Assembly (NCBI RefSeq): GCF_014287585.1
Contig: NZ_JACOOJ010000070.1
Coordinates: 1-8,567 of the forward strand
Reading direction: 5' to 3'
Length of the DNA stretch: 8,567 nt
Source: Parabacteroides hominis
Lineage (GTDB): Bacteria; Bacteroidota; Bacteroidia; Bacteroidales; Tannerellaceae
The notes beneath the pieces are model-generated. The model searched no databases and was not told where the DNA came from. It saw only the letters and a list, made by a program, of their open reading frames with translations. Below are positions 1 to 7,496 of the stretch, piece after piece. Made by a program: the position numbers and the translations under genes. Position 1 is the stretch's first letter; every line of letters starts with the position of its first letter.

Positions 1-63
1 AATTGACGTAGTTCTGCTGAGACTATAATAAAAAACATATTCTATTAATAAAAAAAGGTGTCT

Positions 64-3000
64 ATGATGAAAAAGTTAACATTAGTAATGCTATTCCTGT
101 TAGTCGGGATCGGTATGTTGATTGCCCAGACGAGGAAAGTGACAGGTACTGTTATTTCCGCAGAGGACAATGAGCCGATTATTGGTGCTTCTGTAATGGT
201 GAAAGGTACGACCATTGGTACGGTAACAGATGTAGATGGGGCTTTCTCTTTGGATGTTCCTAATACGACTAAAGTGCTGACATTCTCTTTTGTCGGAATG
301 GTGGGAAAAGAAGTTCCGGTTCAAAACATTATGCGCGTAGTATTAAACACTGCTCTGACGGAGCTGGATGAAGTAATGGTTGTAGCCTACGGGACAACAA
401 AAAAATCATCGTTTACCGGTTCTGCGGCCAATATCAAATCGGAAAAACTGGAAAACCTTCAAGCAGCCTCATTGACAAAGGCGTTGGAAGGGGCGGCTCC
501 TGGTATTCAAGTAACAGGAAGTACCGGTATGCCGGGTGATAATGCGAAAATCCAGATTCGTGGCGTCGGTTCGGTCAATGCCTCGAACGATCCGTTGTAT
601 GTTGTCGACGGTGCTCCTTTTGATGGCGACATCAGTACGATAAATACGGAAGATATTGCCAGCATCACCGTTTTGAAAGATGCTACTTCTGCAGCCCTGT
701 ACGGAGCTCGTGGTGCGAACGGTGTGATTATGATCACGACAAAGAAAGGTACTTCCGGCAAAGTGCAACTGAATGCGAAAGTCAATTTAGGTGTCGTTTC
801 ACGTGCCATTCCGGAGTATAATCGTGTAAGCACAGGCGAATACTATGAATTGATGTGGGAAGGCTGGCGCAATGCGTTGGTAAACAACAATGGTTATACT
901 CCTGAACAAGCTGCTGCGGTAGCCAGTGGAGGTGATAAGAATGGTATCGTGGGCAAACTGGGAGGATATAACAGCTATAATGTTGCGAACGACCAACTGA
1001 TTGGCGCGGACGGCAAGCTGAATCCGAATGCACGTTTGTTGTATAACGACGATTGGAATAAAGAACTGGCACGTACCGCTTTGCGCCAGGAATATAATGT
1101 ATCGGTAAATGGAGGAACACAGAATACGACGTTCTTTGCTTCCGCCTCTTATACGAACGAAGAAGGAATGGTGAGATGGTCTGATTTCGAACGTTTCACA
1201 GGACGTGTAGGTTTGACGAGCCAGATTAATTCCTGGTTGAAAGTAGATGCCGGCCTGTCCGGTGCGACTTCCAACCAAAGCGGTTTCCTGGCAGAAGGTT
1301 CTTATACGACCAACCCGTTCTATTACGGACGTATGATGGCCCCCATCTATCCTATTTATCAATATGACGGCAATGGCCAAATTGTAAAAGACAGTAATGG
1401 AGATCCTATGTACGATATGGGAGGCGGTTCTTCGCCTTATGCCTGGGCCGGCCATACCCGTCAGTATGCGCCTAACTCAAACTTGATGGTGACATTGCCG
1501 CTTGACGACCGTTCGACGGAACGTAATATGCTTTCGGCACGTGTATCGGCTGAAATCAAATTCCTGAAAGATTTCACATTGAAAATTTCCGGCAACACGG
1601 ATATCAGCAACGACTACAAGACTACCTATCAGAACAATATGTATGGCGATGCAGAAGGCGTATCCGGTCGTTCTACCAAGAATTACATCAAAAAGAATTC
1701 ATATACGTTCAACCAGATTTTAACCTGGAACAAATCGTTCGGCGACCATAACCTGGCATTATTGGCCGGACATGAAAACTATATGTACACCTATCGTTAT
1801 CTGGAAGCTACCCGTACAGGTTTTACCATTCCGACGACAGAGATCGTGGCCGGTTCCGTAGCCGAAGGTTCGACTTCCTATACGAATGAATACAGTTTGG
1901 AAGGTTACCTGTTCCAGGCCAATTACGATTATGCCAATAAGTATTATCTGTCCGGTTCGTTCCGTTACGACGGGACATCCCGTTTCTACAAGGATGCCCG
2001 CTGGGGGACATTCTGGTCGTTGGGTGCTTCGTGGCGTTTGAGTGAAGAAGATTTCATCAAGGATTATACATGGATTGACAACCTGAAACTGAAAGCTTCT
2101 TACGGACAGCAAGGTAACGACAATATCCTGGATGAATGGGGAGACCCGATTTATTTCGGATGGCAGAGTTTGTATTCGTTCGACGACAAAAACAACGGGA
2201 ACCTGAACGGTGCTGTCCATAGCCAGCTTTTGAACAAGAAACTGGAATGGGAAAAGAACTCGAACCTGAACGTGGGGGTTGAACTCGCTATGTTCGATTT
2301 CCTCCGTGGCGAGATAGACGTGTTCAACCGCGTATCCAGCAACCTGTTGTTCAAAGCTCCGAAACCGCAATCTGTCGGTATTGAATATATGTGGCAGAAT
2401 ATCGGAACGATGCGTAACACGGGATTGGAAGTCATGTTAGGATTCGATATTTTCAAGAAGTCCGATTTCCGTTGGAGCTTGGATCTGAACGCGACGTTCT
2501 TTAGAAACAAGATTACAAAGATGCCGAAAGATACCGATGGCAATCCGCAGGAAATCATTAACGGAACCAAGAAACTTTCCGAAGGCCATTCTATTTATGA
2601 ATTCTGGTTGCGTGAATATGCCGGCGTCGATCCTCAAGATGGTAGCGCTCTGTATTATAAAGATATCGAAGACACGAATGGAAATGTCACCGGACGGGAA
2701 ACAACTAAGGATCAGAATGCAGCCAGCTATTATTATATGGGTGATGCTATTCCCGATTTGTATGGCGGTTTTACGAATAGCTTCAGTTATAAAGGTTTCG
2801 ACTTGTCCATTTTCTTCAGTTACCAGATCGGAGGCAAGATGTACGACTCCAATTATGCAGGTTTGATGCATCCGGGGTCATTCGGAACACATTGGTCAGC
2901 GGATATTAAGAACCGTTGGCAAAATCCGGGAGATATCACGGATGTTCCCCGTTTGCAGAACAACTATACTGCTGCCAACGCTGCTTCTTCACGTTGGTTG

Positions 3001-3231
3001 ACAAATGCCAGCTTCCTGGCATTGAAGAACGTGACGCTTTCTTATACCTTACCGAGATTTATCCAGAATAAATTGGATATGAAAGGATGTAAAGTATTTT
3101 TGACCGGCGACAACTTGTTCTTATTGAGTAAGCGCAAAGGTATGGATCCTCAACAAAGTTTTAACGGTACGTCAGATTATACTTATGTGCCGAACCGTGT
3201 AGTAAGTTTAGGTATTAACGTAACATTCTAA
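64..3231 (+). CDS. SusC/RagA-family TonB-linked outer-membrane transporter
   Basis: This is the barrel component of a SusCD uptake complex: it imports a bound oligomer (glycan or peptide) across the outer membrane using TonB/ExbBD energy. Numbered from the ATG at 64 (1055 residues), a signal peptide spans about 1-22 (MMKK, hydrophobic run, ending LIAQ). A carboxypeptidase-D-regulatory-like beta domain covers about 24-95 (GTVISAEDNEPIIGASV). The SusC hallmark LDEVMVVAYG is at 101-110. The plug domain covers about 115-230 (IQIRGVGSVN, PLYVVDGAPF, LYGARGANGVI). The rest is a beta barrel ending in the outer-membrane-type terminal Phe (SLGINVTF). There is no STN domain, so direct control through an ECF-sigma/FecR pair is unlikely. 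An in-frame GTG at 58 is possible, but the ATG at 64 gives the normal signal peptide and has an AAAGG stretch just upstream. The susD-like gene begins 4 bases after the stop. Family and completeness are clear; the substrate cannot be told. Confidence 0.96.
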   Translation: MMKKLTLVMLFLLVGIGMLIAQTRKVTGTVISAEDNEPIIGASVMVKGTTIGTVTDVDGAFSLDVPNTTKVLTFSFVGMVGKEVPVQNIMRVVLNTALTELDEVMVVAYGTTKKSSFTGSAANIKSEKLENLQAASLTKALEGAAPGIQVTGSTGMPGDNAKIQIRGVGSVNASNDPLYVVDGAPFDGDISTINTEDIASITVLKDATSAALYGARGANGVIMITTKKGTSGKVQLNAKVNLGVVSRAIPEYNRVSTGEYYELMWEGWRNALVNNNGYTPEQAAAVASGGDKNGIVGKLGGYNSYNVANDQLIGADGKLNPNARLLYNDDWNKELARTALRQEYNVSVNGGTQNTTFFASASYTNEEGMVRWSDFERFTGRVGLTSQINSWLKVDAGLSGATSNQSGFLAEGSYTTNPFYYGRMMAPIYPIYQYDGNGQIVKDSNGDPMYDMGGGSSPYAWAGHTRQYAPNSNLMVTLPLDDRSTERNMLSARVSAEIKFLKDFTLKISGNTDISNDYKTTYQNNMYGDAEGVSGRSTKNYIKKNSYTFNQILTWNKSFGDHNLALLAGHENYMYTYRYLEATRTGFTIPTTEIVAGSVAEGSTSYTNEYSLEGYLFQANYDYANKYYLSGSFRYDGTSRFYKDARWGTFWSLGASWRLSEEDFIKDYTWIDNLKLKASYGQQGNDNILDEWGDPIYFGWQSLYSFDDKNNGNLNGAVHSQLLNKKLEWEKNSNLNVGVELAMFDFLRGEIDVFNRVSSNLLFKAPKPQSVGIEYMWQNIGTMRNTGLEVMLGFDIFKKSDFRWSLDLNATFFRNKITKMPKDTDGNPQEIINGTKKLSEGHSIYEFWLREYAGVDPQDGSALYYKDIEDTNGNVTGRETTKDQNAASYYYMGDAIPDLYGGFTNSFSYKGFDLSIFFSYQIGGKMYDSNYAGLMHPGSFGTHWSADIKNRWQNPGDITDVPRLQNNYTAANAASSRWLTNASFLALKNVTLSYTLPRFIQNKLDMKGCKVFLTGDNLFLLSKRKGMDPQQSFNGTSDYTYVPNRVVSLGINVTF

Positions 3232-3235
3232 AAAC

Positions 3236-4678
3236 ATGAATCAAGCAATGAAAAAAATAATTTCATCCATCATATTAGGTACATCCCTGCTAATCGCACC
3301 GGGATGTGGTGAAGATTATCTGGAGAGAGTTCCGACTAACAGTGTTACGGACGAAAGTTTATTCTCTACTGTAAACGGTGCGGAAACGGCTCTTAATGGA
3401 ATTCATCGTTCCACCTATGCATATTACGATAACCATGGACGATTCGGCCAAAAGTCTATTGATATTATTATTGACTTTATGGCAGACGATTTCCTGCAGT
3501 TGGAACGTGGATACGGTTGGTTTGTCGCCTGGTATCAATACCTGAACAGCCGGAACATAAATTCGGCAGATCTGGAATTCACTTGGTCATATTACTATGA
3601 CATTATTGATAATGCTAATTTGCTCCTTGAAAATATTGATAATGCTTCCGATGCGGCCTTGAACGAGAGCTTGGTCAAAAATATAAAGGGACAGACGTAT
3701 GCTTATCGGGCTTATTCCTATTGGCAGTTAGTGCAGATGTTTGCTTACCGTTATGATTATAACGGTAATAATACCCAACTGGGGGTTCCCCTGGTCTTGG
3801 ACAATAGTGGGGAAGCTAAGCCTCGTTCTACAGTTCAAGCGGTATATGAACAAATTTTCAGCGATATCGACCAAGCAATTGCACTGCTGACAGAATCGGA
3901 TGAATCTCGTCCGAATAAATCGCACATCAACTTGAATGTGGCACAAGGTCTCAAAGCTCGTTTTGCCTTGACGACCGGCGACTGGAGCACTGCTGCCGAT
4001 ATGGCACACAAAGCTCGCCAGGGCTATGATCTGACTAATAATTATAAAAATGGTTGGAATGACTCGAATGATAGCGAATGGATCTGGGGAGCGGTTTTGA
4101 TTGACGAACAACAAACCAGTTATGCATCTTTCTTTTCACATGTAGATCCTGATTTCGGAGGATATGCATCATTGGGCAGCTTTAAGCTCGGCAGCACGGA
4201 AATTATTGATTATATGGCTGATAGCGACCAACGTAAACAATTGTTTGATGAGGAACGTATCGGCTATAAATTCACCGGTTTCGGAGAGTGGACAAATGAT
4301 TACATCTATATGAAATCAGGGGAAATGTATCTGATCGAAGCAGAAGCCTTAGCTCGCCAGAACAAAGATGCCGAGGCGCAAGAGGTCATTTTCGAACTGA
4401 CTAAGAATCGCGATCCGGAGGCTCAAAAGCCGACTGTGACGGGTGAGGCCTTGATCCAGCATATTTTGATGGAACGTCGTTGCGATCTGTGGGGAGACGG
4501 ATTCCGGTTGTTTGACATCAAACGCTTGAATATCGCTATGGATAGACGCAACAAAGGGCATAATGAAACGTTCTGGGATAAAGCCGGCTATTTTGAAGCA
4601 GGATCGAAAGAACTTCTGTTCTTGATCCCGAAACAGGAAATAGACGCCAATCCGTTGATGGAACAGAATCCTCTGTAA
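3236..4678 (+). CDS. SusD/RagB-family surface nutrient-binding lipoprotein
   Basis: This is the lipid-anchored lid that captures substrate over the SusC-like barrel encoded immediately upstream. The protein is 480 residues, at the short end for SusD proteins. A signal peptide ends in LLIAPGC, so Cys24 should be lipidated. The acidic residues just after it (CGED) fit the Bacteroidota surface-export signal. The mature N-terminus (YLERVPTNSVTDESLF, then NGAETALNGI) is the usual SusD start. A TPR-like helical region follows (IKGQTYAYRAYSYWQLVQ, then GVPLVL). The C-terminal half carries the conserved MYLIEAEALAR and ILMERRCDLWGDGFRLFDIKR, and the end ELLFLIPKQEIDANPLMEQNP is the standard C-terminus, so the gene is complete. 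The ATG at 3248 (MKKIISS) is an equally plausible start. The 4-base gap to the SusC gene implies one transcript. Substrate is unknown. Confidence 0.95.
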   Translation: MNQAMKKIISSIILGTSLLIAPGCGEDYLERVPTNSVTDESLFSTVNGAETALNGIHRSTYAYYDNHGRFGQKSIDIIIDFMADDFLQLERGYGWFVAWYQYLNSRNINSADLEFTWSYYYDIIDNANLLLENIDNASDAALNESLVKNIKGQTYAYRAYSYWQLVQMFAYRYDYNGNNTQLGVPLVLDNSGEAKPRSTVQAVYEQIFSDIDQAIALLTESDESRPNKSHINLNVAQGLKARFALTTGDWSTAADMAHKARQGYDLTNNYKNGWNDSNDSEWIWGAVLIDEQQTSYASFFSHVDPDFGGYASLGSFKLGSTEIIDYMADSDQRKQLFDEERIGYKFTGFGEWTNDYIYMKSGEMYLIEAEALARQNKDAEAQEVIFELTKNRDPEAQKPTVTGEALIQHILMERRCDLWGDGFRLFDIKRLNIAMDRRNKGHNETFWDKAGYFEAGSKELLFLIPKQEIDANPLMEQNPL

Positions 4679-4686
4679 AAGTAACG

Positions 4687-4710
4687 ATAAAAAACTTCAG
4701 TGTTTTTTAT
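4687..4710 (+). other. AT-rich hairpin just downstream of the susD-like gene
   Basis: Perfect 9-base arms, ATAAAAAAC at 4687-4695 and GTTTTTTAT at 4702-4710, surround a 6-base loop. It starts 8 bases after the susD stop. The right arm is T-rich but the stem has only one G-C pair, so it would be a weak terminator at best. It may be a 3' mRNA-end structure acting with the two hairpins that follow. Confidence 0.45.
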
Positions 4711-4745
4711 AAGTTGTAGTTATTAACAATATGGGTTACCCAATA

Positions 4746-4773
4746 TCTAATAAATAGACACACATTTATTAGA
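4746..4773 (+). other. Second hairpin in the 3' region of susD
   Basis: Perfect 10-base inverted repeat: TCTAATAAAT at 4746-4755 and ATTTATTAGA at 4764-4773, with loop AGACACAC. It sits four bases before the strong terminator stem. No T run follows it, so it is not itself an obvious terminator. It could be an RNA-stabilising element or a dyad-symmetric protein site. Confidence 0.4.
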
Positions 4774-4776
4774 AGG

Positions 4777-4812
4777 TCAGGGTTTGTAGTGATACAGACC
4801 CTGATTACTTTT
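4777..4812 (+). terminator. Intrinsic terminator of the susC-susD operon
   Basis: An 11-pair stem (TCAGGGTTTGT 4777-4787 with ACAGACCCTGA 4794-4804, one T-G wobble) has a 6-base loop and is followed by TTACTTTT. The T-rich tract lies only on the + strand side, so this ends transcription from susC-susD rather than from ung, which approaches on the other strand. Confidence 0.75.
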
Positions 4813-4943
4813 GTCAAAATGTATATCCTTCCATAATGATTGATTTACTGTAATTTGCTATACGGAAATATTTGAGCAATGAGTAGCCGGTTATGTAGGT
4901 GACGGAAAGGCTATTTTTCTGTCGGTGGGGTGATCCGTTACTT

Positions 4944-5606
4944 TTACCAGTCGATCCCTTGAATGCCTTTACTTTGAAGGTAGGCGTTCGCCTTGCTGAA
5001 ATGCTTGCAGCCGAAGAAGCCATGGTCGGCGGAACGGGGAGACGGATGCACGGTTGTCAGCACGAGGTGCTTATGGGTGTCGATAAGGGCGATCTTCTCT
5101 TTCGCATAGCTTCCCCACAGCATGAATACGAGATTCTCCCGTTCGTCGCTCAATTTCTTTATTACAGCATCCGTAAAAGTTTCCCAGCCCATATTCCGGT
5201 GTGAGCCGGTTTCGTGTGCCCGTACGGTCAGGACCGAGTTCATAGAAAATACGCCTTGCTCTACCCAACGGTCCAGATTGCCGGATGTGGGGATCGGTTT
5301 ACCTAAGTCCTGGTGTATTTCCTTGAATATGTTGGCCAGCGATCCCGGAATGGGTACTCCTTGCGGGACTGAGAAGCAGACTCCGTAATACTGTCCCGGA
5401 TTGGGATAAGGGTCTTGCCCCAGGATGACAACCTTCACTTTCTCGAACGGGCAGGCATTGAAGATATGGAATATCTGGTGTCCGGGAGGAAGCACATGGA
5501 CCCTTCTGTATTCGTTCTTGACAAAAGTGACCAGTTGTTCGAAGTATGGTTTATCGAATTCTTCCTGAAGGCGTTGCCGCCAGCTTTCTTCTATTTTGAC
5601 ATTCAT
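4944..5606 (-). CDS. ung: Uracil-DNA glycosylase, family 1
   Basis: This cytosolic base-excision-repair enzyme removes uracil from DNA by cleaving the N-glycosidic bond. The 220-residue length is normal for the family. Visible active-site motifs are the water-activating loop GQDPYPNPGQ with catalytic Asp65 and Tyr67; uracil-stacking Phe78 in VCFSV; uracil-recognition Asn123 in SMNSVLTV; and the HPSP loop with catalytic His187, followed by GFFGCKHFSKAN. The residue after HPSP is Arg191, where the E. coli enzyme has the DNA-intercalating Leu191. The reading frame extends upstream to an ATG at 5663, but the 19 extra residues do not resemble the family and would overlap the promoter at 5633-5664. 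MNVKIEESWRQRL at 5606 is the right start. It is transcribed alone, convergent with susD and divergent from the Crp-like gene. Confidence 0.97.
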   Translation of the reverse strand: MNVKIEESWRQRLQEEFDKPYFEQLVTFVKNEYRRVHVLPPGHQIFHIFNACPFEKVKVVILGQDPYPNPGQYYGVCFSVPQGVPIPGSLANIFKEIHQDLGKPIPTSGNLDRWVEQGVFSMNSVLTVRAHETGSHRNMGWETFTDAVIKKLSDERENLVFMLWGSYAKEKIALIDTHKHLVLTTVHPSPRSADHGFFGCKHFSKANAYLQSKGIQGIDW

Positions 5607-5610
5607 GGCA

Positions 5611-5620
5611 TAACGCGTTA
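5611..5620. promoter_or_regulatory. Perfect 10-base palindrome in the ung leader
   Basis: TAACGCGTTA is a perfect palindrome lying between the inferred ung transcription start and its start codon. Its position would suit a repressor operator, but a 10-base palindrome can occur by chance and no binding protein can be named. Confidence 0.25.
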
Positions 5621-5632
5621 ATTGGGACAATG

Positions 5633-5664
5633 CAAAAGTATATATTTTACAAGAGATTATCAAG
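5633..5664 (-). promoter_or_regulatory. Bacteroides-type promoter of ung
   Basis: On the - strand, TACTTTTG (5640 to 5633) matches the Bacteroides -7 consensus TAnnTTTG exactly. CTTG (5664 to 5661) matches the -33 element TTTG at three of four bases. The spacer is 20 bases, in the usual range. Transcription would start near 5627, about 20 bases before the ung ATG at 5606, which supports that start codon. Confidence 0.6.
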
Positions 5665-5865
5665 AAGTCCTTTTTTTACACCGCTTTCAGGTAAAGAACG
5701 GTTATTTTTGCCGGTGATACGGCCTTCAGCTTTGCCCGCTGTTTACGTGAAGCAATACTGGTTCTTGAGATTGGATATGATCCGTACCGGTGCTGAATAT
5801 GGCGTGGAAACTTCTTATTTTATTGCCTTAAATGAGAGGATCGATTTGAAATCAAGATAAAAAGA

Positions 5866-6435
5866 ATGATGGATAAGTTCAATACAAATAATAGCTCATT
5901 AGATTACTCTGCTTTGGAAGATTTGTTTGTGAGGCAGGGAACTTTAAAGGAATTTGCCAGGAATGATTATTTCCTTCGTCAAAATGATCATACAAGATAC
6001 ATTGGGTATGTCGTATCGGGGATGTTTCGCCTATCCCGTGTGGATGCAAATGCGAATGAGTGGATCATCGGATATAGCTTTGAGCACGACTTCGTATGCG
6101 ATTATCCGGCGTTGAGGCAGGGCTCGGAAGCGTCTGTTAATATTCAGGCTGCTGTCGACAGCGCAATATATCTGCTTCCCTGGGAAAATCTGAATGTCTT
6201 TTGGGAAACGGATATGGATACCCAACGGTTGGGGCGGACTATTGCGGAAACAATGTTTTCTGAGATTGCACAACGCTTGTATGGCTTTTATGACACACCG
6301 GAGCAACGATATATCCGTTTGATGCAAAGATGTCCCCGGATACAAGAGCGGCTAACCCTAAAGGAGATCGCTTCTTTTCTTGGAGTGACTCCCGAAACTG
6401 TAAGCAGGATCAGAAAACACCTTCTTTTCAAATGA
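5866..6435 (+). CDS. Crp/Fnr-family transcriptional regulator
   Basis: A 189-residue cytosolic DNA-binding regulator. Residues about 15-125 form the cyclic-nucleotide-binding-type beta domain (TLKEFARNDYFLRQND, YIGYVVSGMFRLSR, SFEHDFVCDYPAL). A long dimerisation helix follows at about 115-140. The winged HTH is at about 161-186 (LTLKEIASFLGVTPETVSRIRK), typical of the family. The E. coli Crp cAMP-contacting Arg-Ser pair is absent (SEASVNIQAA instead), and there is no cysteine cluster for an Fnr-type iron-sulphur centre. The ligand is therefore unknown, as for many Bacteroidota members of this family. ATG codons at 5866 and 5869 are interchangeable starts. A -7-like TATTTTTG lies at 5703-5710 but lacks a matching -33 box. 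GATTT-G-AAATC at 5843-5853 is a dyad just upstream that could be an autoregulatory site. It ends in its own terminator. A second, truncated paralogue lies at 8006. Confidence 0.93.
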   Translation: MMDKFNTNNSSLDYSALEDLFVRQGTLKEFARNDYFLRQNDHTRYIGYVVSGMFRLSRVDANANEWIIGYSFEHDFVCDYPALRQGSEASVNIQAAVDSAIYLLPWENLNVFWETDMDTQRLGRTIAETMFSEIAQRLYGFYDTPEQRYIRLMQRCPRIQERLTLKEIASFLGVTPETVSRIRKHLLFK

Positions 6436-6441
6436 AATTTC

Positions 6442-6478
6442 GGAAAGTCTTGACTTTGGTCAAGGCTTTTCTTTTTTC
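6442..6478 (+). terminator. Strong intrinsic terminator after the Crp/Fnr gene
   Basis: The stem AAAGTCTTGAC (6444-6454) pairs with GTCAAGGCTTT (6459-6469), with one wobble. It can extend outward by two more pairs (6442-6443 with 6470-6471). The loop is TTTG, followed by six T's at 6472-6477. It separates the regulator from the RlmJ-like gene that starts about 40 bases later. Confidence 0.85.
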
Positions 6479-6519
6479 TTTCTCCTAATATTGTCACCTG
6501 AACCAATCGATTTTAGAAA

Positions 6520-7419
6520 ATGGAAGCCTATACGCATTATGGTAAGCAAGCAGATGTATTTAAGCATCTGGTCTTATGTGAAATTCTCAAAAACGAGAAA
6601 CCTTCAATATATGTTGAGACGAATTCTGCCTGTGCAATGTATCGTCTGGAACATACGCCTGAACAGGAATTGGGTATATATCATTTCTTAAGAGAATCTC
6701 CCCTTTGCAATCAGCTGGCAAATTCCTGTTATTACAACCTGGAAAACGAAGCCTTGTCGAACCACAATTATTATGGTTCCCCAGCATTGGCCATGAGACT
6801 TTTAGGTAAGACTGCCGATCGATATTATTTCTTCGACATAGAAAAGACGTCATTGGAGAATGTAAGCTGCTTTGCGGAAAAAGAAAGTTTGGAAAACCAT
6901 ATTATTTTACGGAACTGCGATTCAACAAAGGGTGTGATGGACTTACTGCCGGCTCTTTCCAAGCAAACCTTCATCCACATAGACCCGTATGAGATTGACA
7001 AAGAAGGTATCGACGGCCATACTTTCTTTGACCTGTTTCTCAAAGCTTCCTCACTGGGTATGAAATGCCTGCTATGGTATGGCTTTATGACAACCGATGA
7101 AAAACAAAAACTGGATGAATATATTTCTTCCCATTTGCATAAATATGCCATTACAAATGTATTGAATATAAAACTGATATTGAACAGTATCGAAAGGGAT
7201 ACTATTCCCTGCAATCCCGGAATATTGGGAAGTGGCCTTTTAGCCTCTAACTTAACGGAAAAATCAAGGTTACAATTTATCGAACTGAGCCATAAATTAG
7301 TCGATATTTACAAAGATGCTAAATATAAAAATCATGATGGCAGCTTGTTTTGTGAACTCCAATCGATGTATTTATCTGGACAACCGTATCAAAAATCCAC
7401 ATTCATTTGCCGGAAATAA
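6520..7419 (+). CDS. Divergent RlmJ-like (DUF519) methyltransferase homologue with altered active-site motifs
   Basis: A 299-residue soluble protein resembling RlmJ, the SAM-dependent enzyme that N6-methylates A2030 of 23S rRNA. It is about 20 residues longer than the E. coli protein. Matching segments occur in the right order: YTHYGKQADVFKHLVL at 4-19 (RlmJ YRHxFHAGNxADVxKH), YVETNSACAMYRL at 31-43 (RlmJ YLDTHAGAGRYQL), YYGSPALAMRLL at 84-95 (YPGSPLIARLL), FIHIDPYEID at 151-160 (LILIDPPYE) and CLLWYGF at 183-189 (ALWYPV). Two key sites differ. The SAM-binding loop DTHAGAG is ETNSACA, losing both glycines, and the catalytic DPPY is DPY, missing one proline. The open frame is intact, so the protein is probably made. 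It may be an inactive or repurposed homologue, or an enzyme with another substrate. The frame is distinctly AT-rich compared with ung and susC. The promoter is unclear; TAATATTG at 6486-6493 is a near match to a -7 box. Kinship is moderately sure, activity is not. Confidence 0.7.
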   Translation: MEAYTHYGKQADVFKHLVLCEILKNEKPSIYVETNSACAMYRLEHTPEQELGIYHFLRESPLCNQLANSCYYNLENEALSNHNYYGSPALAMRLLGKTADRYYFFDIEKTSLENVSCFAEKESLENHIILRNCDSTKGVMDLLPALSKQTFIHIDPYEIDKEGIDGHTFFDLFLKASSLGMKCLLWYGFMTTDEKQKLDEYISSHLHKYAITNVLNIKLILNSIERDTIPCNPGILGSGLLASNLTEKSRLQFIELSHKLVDIYKDAKYKNHDGSLFCELQSMYLSGQPYQKSTFICRK

Positions 7420-7459
7420 ATCGTAGGGCAATGATTGTGGCGGTAATATTATTTTCCGG
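7410..7459 (+). other. Long-range inverted repeat spanning the stop codon of the RlmJ-like gene
   Basis: CCGGAAATAA (7410-7419, including the stop codon) can pair with TTATTTTCCGG (7449-7459) around one bulged base, closing a loop of about 29 bases. No clean T run follows. It may be a weak terminator or mRNA-end structure between this gene and the next. Confidence 0.3.
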
Positions 7460-7462
7460 AAA
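7453..7462. promoter_or_regulatory. Perfect palindrome next to the inferred DUF2867 promoter
   Basis: TTTCCGGAAA is a perfect 10-base palindrome ending three bases before the -33-like element at 7466. The position is suitable for an activator or repressor. Candidate binders include the Crp/Fnr protein encoded at 5866, but this is only inference. Confidence 0.25.
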
Positions 7463-7465
7463 GAT

Positions 7466-7496
7466 ATTGCTTATTCATTTTAAGTAATTATTTTTA
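7466..7496 (+). promoter_or_regulatory. Candidate Bacteroides-type promoter for the DUF2867 gene
   Basis: ATTG at 7466-7469 matches the -33 TTTG at three of four bases. After a 19-base spacer, TATTTTTA at 7489-7496 matches TAnnTTTG at all but the last position. Transcription would start near 7503. An ATTCT-AA-AGAAT dyad at 7505-7516 falls right at the expected start. Confidence 0.35.

Noticed and set aside
3..29. TTGACG and TATAAT, resembling an E. coli sigma-70 promoter ahead of the SusC gene
   Set aside because: The spacer is only 15 bases, and the Bacteroidota housekeeping sigma factor uses TTTG / TAnnTTTG. AT-rich leader sequence gives TATAAT by chance. The real promoter may lie left of the window.
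1759..2370. Long - strand open frames inside the SusC gene
   Set aside because: They are antisense shadows of a clearly coding SusC frame. Their composition follows the opposite-strand codons and no motif is seen.
4732..4742. TGGGTTACCCA near-palindrome between two hairpins
   Set aside because: It has five-base arms around a single base, so it cannot form a hairpin and is too short to call as an operator on its own.
4814..5023. 69-codon - strand frame overlapping the 3' end of ung and the intergenic region
   Set aside because: Its first part is a frame-shadow of ung, and the remainder has no recognisable homology or start signal.
5630..5860. 76-codon + strand frame between ung and the Crp gene
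   Set aside because: It starts inside the ung promoter region, runs through a poly-T stretch, and its translation resembles no family I know. It is most likely non-coding.
6520..7419. Reading the gene as a three-Cys-motif partner (TcmP) defence protein
   Set aside because: TcmP also has a GSP segment, but the N-terminal YxHxxxADVxKH, the LWY segment and the ordering fit RlmJ better, and no three-Cys-motif partner gene is adjacent.
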